A DNA stretch of 64,000 nt from the NCBI RefSeq assembly GCF_900141705.1, contig NZ_FQYM01000014.1, positions 1-64,000 of the forward strand, read 5' to 3'. Of the stretch, positions 54,163 through 62,800 are shown one piece after another. This DNA comes from Fibrobacter sp. UWP2. Lineage in GTDB: Bacteria; Fibrobacterota; Fibrobacteria; Fibrobacterales; Fibrobacteraceae. Position numbers and translations under genes: made by a program. The notes beneath the pieces were generated by a model. That model was not told where the DNA came from. It saw nothing but the letters and a program-made list of their open reading frames with translations, and made no database searches. Numbering within the stretch: the stretch's first letter is position 1; every line of letters begins with the position of its first letter.

Positions 54163-55146
54163 ATGAAGAAAATGGGTCGTTCAATGAAGAAAATTTTACT
54201 TGGTATGCTGTGTGCCGCCACGTTGTCTGTGGCCGACGGCTTTGACCAAGGGGCCCAGAACGGCTTCCGCTATGGCCCTAATTTGTCTTGGGGCGTTATG
54301 GGCAACACTCCCTTTGTCTGGGGGCAGTGGCTGCCCCAGTTGACGGGCGACTTCTATTACACCTGGCTGGAACCCCTGGACGAACTCAAGTACGGGCAGA
54401 GCCTTGAAAAGAACCCCACCTACCTCAAAATGAAGGCCGCCGTGGAGGCGTCCCCGTTCTACGGAGGCTACGTGGCTGGTCTCGGGCTGCGCCCCTTCAA
54501 AATGAACCCCCAGTTCGAGGTCAACTTTGTGTACGAGAGCTATCTGTTCTTTAAGTCGAACCTCGAGATGGTGACCGCCGACGTGCAGGGCGGGGGCCGC
54601 ATTGCCGAGAGCTGGAACGCCGACTACGTGACCGACAACGTGTGGACCAATGACGCCGCCAATTACGACTACGCCCAGTTGTTCGACATGAACCTGGTCA
54701 TGGAGTACGCCTTTGCGGGCAAGTCCATTGTCGGCACCGGCATTCATTACATTTTGAGCGACATCAGTACCGACTTCGCGGGCAAAAGTTACGACTACAA
54801 GCGCAACATGCCCGTGTTCAGCCGCGATTTCTTGCTGGAATTCGATTTTTACGGACGCCTGGTTTTCAACGAGCACTGGGCGGGCGTGTTCGAGACGAAC
54901 TATTACCGCACGGGCTACCTGCGCCACGGCAGTACTGTTGAAAAGGAATCCCTCGGTTACTCCATGGTCATGGCGGGTCCGCAGTTCTCGTGGTACTACG
55001 GCCTCAGAAGCATCTCCCTGGAATTCGGCGGCTGGAAGCGCCGCAAGAGCCGTTTCTACGACGGTTCACTCTCTCAGGAATTCTTGGTTCAGCTTGAGTA
55101 TCAGGGGTATTTTACGCTCCCCACTCACCGGAACCTTTCGGAATAA
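54163..55146 (+). CDS. Predicted outer-membrane beta-barrel protein
   Basis: 327 residues. Signal peptide ends near SVADG. The mature part alternates short amphipathic strands rich in Tyr, Trp and Gly (FYYTWLEPL, FEVNFVYESYLFF, MEYAFAGKSIVGTGIHY, VFETNYYRTGY, WYYGLRSISLEFGGW), suggesting a barrel of about 12-14 strands. No known family was recognised. An ATG at 54184 is an equally good start with the same signal peptide. The 3' end overlaps the convergent gene by 81 bases. Confidence 0.65.
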   Translation: MKKMGRSMKKILLGMLCAATLSVADGFDQGAQNGFRYGPNLSWGVMGNTPFVWGQWLPQLTGDFYYTWLEPLDELKYGQSLEKNPTYLKMKAAVEASPFYGGYVAGLGLRPFKMNPQFEVNFVYESYLFFKSNLEMVTADVQGGGRIAESWNADYVTDNVWTNDAANYDYAQLFDMNLVMEYAFAGKSIVGTGIHYILSDISTDFAGKSYDYKRNMPVFSRDFLLEFDFYGRLVFNEHWAGVFETNYYRTGYLRHGSTVEKESLGYSMVMAGPQFSWYYGLRSISLEFGGWKRRKSRFYDGSLSQEFLVQLEYQGYFTLPTHRNLSE

Positions 55147-55833
55147 TACCGGCGTTTTGATCGGGTTTGGTGGGGTCTTCTCCAGGAGAGGGTCCTTTTG
55201 CTGTTTTGGGACGGGGTAGGCGGAACGAACCCACAGGCTGCCGCTGTACTTTTCGCTGCTCAGCGTCACGAGTGTGGGGAGCTGGACTCCCGAAAAATCC
55301 TTCCACGCGCCAATGCTAAAGGTGCGCGACTCTTTGCGGACGCCGCGCATCATGGCGGTGCTGGGCTGGGGCAGGGTGTCTACCACCATGGACCACCACG
55401 TGTTCGAGAACGCGGTCGACATCACCTTGGGTCGCGGATTGGCGGAGTCGGGGCAGAGGAACGAACCGTTGGCGAGGAGTTCCAGGTCGTCCAGCTTGAG
55501 CGGTGTGTTCCCGATGGTCTCGCGCAGGTGGTGGAGACCCAGTTGGCGCTTGACCCTGGGAGCGTTGTACTCCATGTAGCGGTACTCGCCCGCGGTCACG
55601 AACTTGAACGACTTTTTGTTGGGGAGGTTCACAAAGAACGTGTCGAGGGCTTCGGGATGGTGGTGCCACTCGACGTCCAGGCTTGCGCGGCTCTTTTGCA
55701 CGTTGATGAACCGTCCCTCCACGTTCACGATCATCGCGGAGTCGAGCATAAAGTGCGGGCACAAGTTCTGTGCGTTCGCGCAGTACATGCCTGCAGCGAC
55801 GACGATTGCGGATAAACGCTTGAACTTGGTCAT
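55066..55833 (-). CDS. Secreted protein of unknown function
   Basis: 255 residues with a signal peptide (cleavage after CANA). The mature domain is beta-rich with two Cys pairs likely (NLCPHF, SFLCPDS). I do not recognise a family. Its last 27 codons lie antisense to the end of the barrel gene. Both frames look real: each has a signal peptide and the rest of each gene is free of the other. It may serve the neighbouring barrel protein, but this is only positional. Confidence 0.6.
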   Translation of the reverse strand: MTKFKRLSAIVVAAGMYCANAQNLCPHFMLDSAMIVNVEGRFINVQKSRASLDVEWHHHPEALDTFFVNLPNKKSFKFVTAGEYRYMEYNAPRVKRQLGLHHLRETIGNTPLKLDDLELLANGSFLCPDSANPRPKVMSTAFSNTWWSMVVDTLPQPSTAMMRGVRKESRTFSIGAWKDFSGVQLPTLVTLSSEKYSGSLWVRSAYPVPKQQKDPLLEKTPPNPIKTPVLFRKVPVSGERKIPLILKLNQEFLRE

Positions 55834-55888
55834 ACGATTTTAAGATAATAAAATGCAGGGGGCGGTAAGGGTCGCCTCCAAAAAAAGA

Positions 55889-55932
55889 AAACCCCGATCG
55901 CACCCAATGGCTAAAAGGCGAAACCGGGGTTT
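55889..55932 (-). terminator. Terminator after recA
   Basis: On the minus strand: AAACCCCG/CGGGGTTT stem enclosing about 27 bases, then a T-rich run. Confidence 0.75.
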
Positions 55933-55986
55933 ATTGTTTTTCAGGAAGAATTTCTTTTGTCGGCCTCGCGGCCTTGGCGATAGGGC

Positions 55987-57081
<1,095 letters not shown>

Positions 57082-57110
57082 TTTTGACTCCATTTTCTTT
57101 GTTTTGTTTT

Positions 57111-57139
57111 AATATAATAATTAGTGTTCGTTTGTGCAA
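57111..57139 (-). promoter_or_regulatory. Candidate recA promoter with LexA-like half-site
   Basis: On the minus strand: TTGCAC, 17-base spacer, TATATT, about 30 bases before the recA ATG. Overlapping the -35 is TGCAC-AAAC-GAACA, a full left half and 3 of 5 bases of the right half of the TGCNC-N4-GTGCA motif I recall for Fibrobacter LexA. Confidence 0.6.
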
Positions 57140-57648
57140 GTGCTTTTTTGGTTATTTATCAAAAAAAGTAGCCTGCTCAACACCTTATAAACGGATTTTT
57201 CCCGGATTTCGTTCCTGTTTCCCTCGAAAATCTCGAAAAAAGCTTCATTTTGCCAACAACTGTTGACCGCCATCCACACGGAACCGACCGGTTTGCCGGG
57301 TTCTGCACCCCCGGGGCCGGCGATGCCCGATGTGGCGACCGCCCATTGGCAGTTGAACTTTTTACGGGCGCCCTCGGCCATGGCCTTGACGGTCTGTTCG
57401 CTGACGGCTCCGTATTTGTCGAGTGTTTCTTGGGGAACTCCGAGCAGCTCGTGCTTGACGTAGTTCTGGTAGGCGACGATGCCACCGGCCAGGACCTCGG
57501 ACGAACCCGCTTCGCTCACAATGTCGGAGGCGATGAGGCCCCCGGTGCAAGACTCCGCCGTCGCCATCATCTCGCCCCGTTCAATCAGGGCGGCCTTGAT
57601 GGCGAGCACCAGCTCGCGGGTTTGTTCGTTCAAGTTCTCGTTGCTCAT
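57121..57648 (-). CDS. pncC: Nicotinamide-nucleotide amidohydrolase (CinA C-terminal family)
   Basis: 175 residues, the stand-alone CinA C-terminal domain. Deamidates NMN to NaMN in pyridine nucleotide recycling. MATAESCTGGLIAS, GGIVAYQNYVKHELLGV, YGAVSEQTVKAMAEGA and ATSGIAGPGGAEPGKPVG match the family. AGGT six bases upstream favours ATG 57648 over the ATG two codons earlier. It is upstream of recA with a 39-base gap. Confidence 0.93.
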   Translation of the reverse strand: MSNENLNEQTRELVLAIKAALIERGEMMATAESCTGGLIASDIVSEAGSSEVLAGGIVAYQNYVKHELLGVPQETLDKYGAVSEQTVKAMAEGARKKFNCQWAVATSGIAGPGGAEPGKPVGSVWMAVNSCWQNEAFFEIFEGNRNEIREKSVYKVLSRLLFLINNQKSTCTNEH

Positions 57649-57810
57649 TGTCATACCTATAATTTAGAATCATTTTGTGTCAAAAAGTGACAGATTTTAA
57701 TTTACCCGTAACTTTTTTGAAAAAATAATTAAATCCCCGTCGGTTAACCATGGTCCCAATTGGAGGGCGCTCCCATATTGTCTTCTGTATCTTTTTCTAT
57801 ATTCTGCGCC

Positions 57811-58830
57811 ATGTTGAACCGGTTTATGATAGCGATGCTGCTCGCCACTCTGTGTGCGGCGGTCTCCGCCTTTGCCCAGGGCGGAGCTGACTCGGCGGCA
57901 GGCGAGTCAGACTCCTCGACGGCGACTATCGCCCTCCAGACCGGCAAAACGGGTATTGAGTCCATCGATACGCTCACGGTGAACGAGTGGGACATCCCCA
58001 CGGAGCATAACTCGCTTGCCCTCACCATGATTTTTAGCCTTTTGCCCGGCGGCGGTCAGTATTACACGGGCCACTATGTGCGGGGCGGGTTCATTACCGG
58101 TATTGAGGGCTTGCTGATATACGAAGTCTATTTTAACAAGGAGTTCCAAAAGGATCGCGTGTACGAACAGGCGAAGCCCTTCCAGGATTCCGTCGCCATC
58201 ATGACTAGAAAAATCATGACCAACACCGAACGCGACAGCCTTCCGTATTACCAGGAAAAACGCAACAGCTATGCCAACCGCGTCCGCGAACTCTCCGACA
58301 AAAAGATGGAGCAGGAGGATTTGCGCACCGCCGAGAACGCTTGGCTGTTTGGCCTGCATCTCTACAGCATGTTCGACGCCTTTGGAATCTGGTACAACAA
58401 CCATCACCGCAGTGTGGAACTCCGCAGCATGAAAAAGGCTTTGCTTTTGGGCATTATCCCCGGCTTTGGGCAAATGTACAACGGCGAGTTCGGCAAGGCG
58501 GGACTTGTGTACATGAGCATCATCGGTGCCACCACCAGCATGCGCACTTCGCAGCACATGGTGAACTACTACCTCAAACGCAAGCACACCATGGCCGACG
58601 AGGCTCCTGGTTCCGAGGAGTACGAAAAGATTGTGGAGCGTGTGACTTATTACCGCAAAAACCGAAACCAGTACATTTGGGGTATGTCTTTAATTTATCT
58701 GTACTCGCTGGCCGATGCGGCGGTCGACGCCCTCTTGAGCGATTTTGACAACCCCATGCACTTTGCCCTGCTCCCGAACCTGGGCCCCACGTCGGGCGGC
58801 GTGCAGGCGCTTTTGAACTGGAACTTCTAG
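57811..58830 (+). CDS. DUF5683-like membrane protein
   Basis: 339 residues. Signal peptide or anchor (about 1-22), then two copies of a PGGGQYYTGHYVRGG / PGFGQMYNGEFGKAG motif, each entering a hydrophobic hairpin. That LxPGxGQxYNG pattern is typical of DUF5683 proteins of Bacteroidetes and relatives, of unknown role. Between them is a helical, charged region of about 90 residues. The ATG at 57811 is chosen because the upstream TTG start adds an unlikely leader. It overlaps the convergent phosphatase gene by 4 bases. Confidence 0.7.
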   Translation: MLNRFMIAMLLATLCAAVSAFAQGGADSAAGESDSSTATIALQTGKTGIESIDTLTVNEWDIPTEHNSLALTMIFSLLPGGGQYYTGHYVRGGFITGIEGLLIYEVYFNKEFQKDRVYEQAKPFQDSVAIMTRKIMTNTERDSLPYYQEKRNSYANRVRELSDKKMEQEDLRTAENAWLFGLHLYSMFDAFGIWYNNHHRSVELRSMKKALLLGIIPGFGQMYNGEFGKAGLVYMSIIGATTSMRTSQHMVNYYLKRKHTMADEAPGSEEYEKIVERVTYYRKNRNQYIWGMSLIYLYSLADAAVDALLSDFDNPMHFALLPNLGPTSGGVQALLNWNF

Positions 58831-59444
58831 TCCATTTGGAGTGGCGGCATCTGGATGCCGTCGTGAATCTTGGTCACGGTGCCGCGGAACTCTCCGTTGG
58901 TGTCGCGCTTGATTTCGAAACGGCTTACCATGGCGTAGCTGAACATGCCCTCTACAAATTCCTCGTCGGGGAGACCGCAAGCAAAGTGGTAGAGTGCCGC
59001 GATGACGCCCGCGTGACTGATCCACAGGTATTCCCCGTGTTCGTCCAGGGTGGCGAGGAATTTTTTGACGCGCTCGTCCACGTCGTAAAAGCTTTCGCCG
59101 CCGGGGAAGCGGAATCCGCGCAGGTCCTCTTTCCAGGCGCGCATCTCGCTACGCGGGACGGCGGTGAGCTTTTGCCCTTCCCAGCTGCCAAAGTTGATTT
59201 CTTGGATGGCGCTTTGCTTTTCGATGGCAAGCCCCGTGGCTTCCGAGACCTTTTGGGCGAGGCGCAGGCAGCGGAGCAGTGGGCTCGAAAAAAGGCGGGT
59301 CGGCTTGGCGTCGGTCTTGAGGTATGCCTCTATGGCCTTGGACGATTCCTCGGGGAACGAGGGGGAGACGTCAAAGTCCAGGCGTCCGTAGCAGACGTCC
59401 TGCGGGTTAAAGGGCTTGGTATGTCGAAAGGTCCAGAGAATCAT
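58827..59444 (-). CDS. Histidine phosphatase family protein
   Basis: 205 residues, phosphoglycerate-mutase-like fold. RHTKP (His8 is the phosphate acceptor) at the N-terminus, SSPLLRCLRLAQ, EINFGSWEGQKL with the acid residue, GGESFYDVDERV and WISHAGVIAAL with the second His. The length and GSWEGQ form resemble CobC/alpha-ribazole phosphatases, but without cobalamin genes nearby the substrate is open. Confidence 0.88.
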   Translation of the reverse strand: MILWTFRHTKPFNPQDVCYGRLDFDVSPSFPEESSKAIEAYLKTDAKPTRLFSSPLLRCLRLAQKVSEATGLAIEKQSAIQEINFGSWEGQKLTAVPRSEMRAWKEDLRGFRFPGGESFYDVDERVKKFLATLDEHGEYLWISHAGVIAALYHFACGLPDEEFVEGMFSYAMVSRFEIKRDTNGEFRGTVTKIHDGIQMPPLQMD

Positions 59445-59471
59445 ATCAGAGCTTAGAGATGCAATTAAAAA

Positions 59472-59488
59472 AGCAACCCGAGGGTTGC
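59472..59488 (-). terminator. Hairpin terminator downstream of the candidate SRP RNA
   Basis: GCAACC/GGTTGC stem with A and T runs on both sides; follows the RNA's own poly-U on the minus strand. Confidence 0.65.
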
Positions 59489-59592
59489 AAAAAAAATCCT
59501 AGGCGACCTGAGCACATAAAAATTCGCAAGTCCGTTGCTGCTTTCGCCCTGGCGAGTTGCCCGCAAATAGTCATTGCGCAGGGCCTAGGACC
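59489..59592 (-). ncRNA. ffs: Candidate signal recognition particle RNA (small bacterial type)
   Basis: About 100 bases on the minus strand. The two ends pair perfectly (TCCTAGGC/GCCTAGGA), then CCTG/CAGG and further inward TTTGC/GCGAA, giving one long irregular hairpin, as expected of 4.5S-type SRP RNA. The tip contains CCAGG-GCGAAAGC-AGCA, close to the Ffh-binding CAGG...AGCA symmetric loop with a GNRA tetraloop, but with a 2-bp rather than 3-bp apical stem. A poly-U run follows. The promoter at 59597-59625 fits its 5' end. No protein-coding frame here is credible. It could be another small hairpin RNA if the shortened tip is not tolerated. Confidence 0.65.
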
Positions 59593-59596
59593 CTGC

Positions 59597-59625
59597 AATG
59601 TAGTTAAAAAACGTAAAATTGCCAA
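59597..59625 (-). promoter_or_regulatory. Sigma-70-type promoter of the candidate SRP RNA
   Basis: On the minus strand: TTGGCA, 17-base spacer, TACATT; expected start about six bases downstream at the RNA 5' end. Confidence 0.65.
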
Positions 59626-59749
59626 GATAGGCCGAAAAAATGAGAAAAAAATCACGAAAAAACGTTATTACGGGATATTTTGTACCGGTTTGTGATAAAC
59701 GAACTTTACATTAAGTATATTTTACATAAAGGTATAGGGAAGTTGGTTG

Positions 59750-59773
59750 GTATGCCAATGTTTTTTGGCGTAC
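59750..59773 (+). promoter_or_regulatory. Leader hairpin upstream of the large surface protein
   Basis: GTATGCCAA/TTGGCGTAC stem (one wobble) with TGTTTT loop, ending 29 bases before the ATG. It could affect translation or be a protein-binding site. The AT-rich bases 59626-59749 hold no other feature I can support. Confidence 0.45.
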
Positions 59774-59802
59774 GCGATTTAAACCACTGAGTCGGAGAAA
59801 AT

Positions 59803-62800
59803 ATGATTGGGTTTTGGTCAAAAAAAATTAATTGGGTGTCGCTGGGAACTCTGCTCTTGGCTGCAGTGTGTTCGCATGCGGCCGATACGAAGGTTGTCCC
59901 CTTTGTCTTTGGCTACGTCGACTCCGACTTTGATTCGCAGAATGCGGAATGGCAAAAGCTGATCAAGTACAAACTCTGGGGGACGGGGGAGGCTGGCCAA
60001 GCAGGTGTCTTGTTCAATAACCAGGATATCCACATCAACGATTCGCTTGGCTATTCCGGTAGTGCTGCTGGTGACTTTGTCATGAGAAACGACAAGCATG
60101 ACATTGGCGGTCCGCTCGCTTTTGGCGGTGGATTTTTGAACGATACGGGTACAGATTCTGTTTTGACTGGTCCTAGCCATTTTGGCGGTACCATTTCTAT
60201 CGGGGGTAACGCCTATAACAGCAATAATGTCACCTGGCGAGGCTATGTTTGTAGCGACCAGGGTTATAATCAGTTTGAACGCGCCGAGACAAAAGGCAAT
60301 GCAACACGGGATTGTTCCCATCCCGATATTCCCGAGATAGACAAGACCCTGGACGTCCCTACGGTTGATTACACCGGTTACCAGTTTGATGCTGTTTGGC
60401 CTGCTGTGGAGTACAGAAACAAGATAGAGACCATCGATATTCCCGAGGGCGAAGGCTATTACGACATTCATGTGGAAGGGGATTTTGTTCTGAACGACTT
60501 GAATGATTCGCTCTACATTCGCATTCCCAATGGCAGGGTGGTTCGCATTTTTATTGATGGCGAACTTAAGATTGGCGGTGCTCCGCATAACATTGTCACC
60601 ATGAACGAAGAGAACGCTGTCGTCTCGAACAAGGACTATGCGGGCAACATTCTCTTCTACTCTCCCAATACTATTAGTTTCCCTGCAATCGAGGGCGTTT
60701 TCCAGGGAACCTATATATCGGGCGGCACCATCAAGTTCATGCAGCACTACAGTTTTTCGGGCCAGCTTTTGGCCAAGAACATTTCCATTGACGCGCACTT
60801 TAAGGCGGGCGACTTCCGCTACGTGCCCTTTAACGCCTCCAAGGTCGTGAGCACGCATCGCAACTTGCGAGAAGACCATGAAACTGTTGGCGATGACATT
60901 CAGTTGACTCTCGACAAGGCTTCTCCTACGAAGGTCCCTTTCCGTTACTGCTTTGAGTTCTTTGCCACCGACCCAGCCTTGGCAAAGGCCGATGGGAACA
61001 TGTATGCACATCGTACCGATCTTGCCGATGCCGACATTCCTGTTTGTTCTCAGGTAGGCGAAAGTGTTATTGGTGATTTTGCCTCGTCGTACTTTGAAAA
61101 AGGGGAAACCTCCCTTGCTAATCCCATTGTTTTGCACGCAGCTTACGACGCCCTTTCCGAAAATAAGGAAGGGTTTAGACTGTGGGTCTGCGATTTGGAG
61201 GCTGCCATTTACCCTGATGGCGACCGCTCTGGCAACTGCCACAAGTACGATTTGAGCATCACCAACATCCCCAAGAACCCCTTGGGCAAGGACTTTGTGA
61301 TTACGGGATTCATGAATAGCCCGCTGGTCCTTTCGAGTTTCCCCGCCATGTACCCGGATTCGACGGAATTGACGGATTACTCTGTGATGATTGTGGATTT
61401 GCCGACGCACTCGCTTACGTTGAACGGCGAACCGGTAAAAGCGGGTGACGTAATCAGTGTGGCCTCTTTGGGAGGGCTCAAGTTCACTGGCGCCCTCGAT
61501 GAATTTGGCGCCCCGTACGATTCCCTTACGTACAAGATTGTCAAGAACGAGGACGGTTCGACCTCGGACGACCCCTACCGTTTGACCATCAACCTGGCTT
61601 CGGTCATGTTCGACATCAAGGAGAACTCCCTTGCCAATGACGTTGTGGGGCAAATGGAAAATGGCGGCATCACGAAGTTCGAAATTCTCGATGCCACGCA
61701 AACCTTTGTTATCAATTCGACCACAGGCAAAATCACGGTCAAGGCCGACAGCACCATCAACTACGAGGCAACTCCGGAGGGCTACTACGTGTCGGTCGTA
61801 GTGACCAAGGGGACTTCTTTGGATACCGTCGGGGTGCAGATCAACGTGATTGACGTGAATGAGCCGCCGACCATTCGTGATACGTCGTATGTGTTTGGCG
61901 AAAACCAGCCCGTGGGCTCCAAGGTGGGAACCTTGCCTGTTTACGACGAGGACAACAACAAGGACTTTTTGAAGAATATGTTGTCTCTAATCGGTGGCGA
62001 TACCGATAAGTACGCCATCGAAGCCTCTTCGGGCGTTATTACTTCGAAGGTGCTGATGGATTACGAAGACGACAAGTACGACACGCTCGTCGTGCTCGTC
62101 AAGGATCCCGACAACTACACCGATACCGCGACGGTGATTATCGAGATTGGCAACGTCATGGAAACTTCCAAGATCGAAGTCCCCGAAGTCGCTGTTCCAA
62201 ACGGTCCTTCGCACTACAACGTTGCCGAGACCGACACCATCTACATCAATAAGAACGAGGCGACCATCTCGTGGACTGCCGATGGCATCCCGCAGCCCGA
62301 TACAACGGTCAAGAACCTGCACGAGGGCTTGAATGTGGTTGTCTTGGAGTACTGCGACAAGACCAAGGACAAATGCGTGACGCGCAACGTGTATATTTAT
62401 GTGTGTACCAGGACGCCGCAGGTCGATATGGCGGCAAAGGTCGATGATATAGTTGCCGACAACATCTTCACGATTGTGGAGCAGATTGCCGAGGACGACA
62501 CTTCGTTCTATGTCAAGGATACGAGCAATAAGCTCACGATTACGGTGCGCGACCCCATATTTGACGCCACCTATACGGATTCTACGGTCAATTACTCTAC
62601 AGATAATTTTACCATTGACGTGAAACTGAAGACGCTCTCTGTGAGCTCAAGTACCATCTCGGCGATGAACGACATTGCGGGTGAAAAACTGATGCTGAAC
62701 GACGCTCCCTCGAGCAAGGCGATCCGCACGCCGTACAACGACAGCCTGGTGCTGGTGACCTACACCGAAAAGGTGAAAGGGAAGGACGTGCTGGTCTCGT

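Noticed and set aside
59446..59695. Small protein genes on either strand around 59.5 kb
   Set aside because: The frames run through terminator hairpins and the candidate SRP RNA, with no ribosome site or family resemblance.
59818..61701. Open frame of about 627 codons on the minus strand
   Set aside because: Antisense to the large cadherin-repeat gene, which has a ribosome site, a signal peptide and known repeats; the antisense frame has none.
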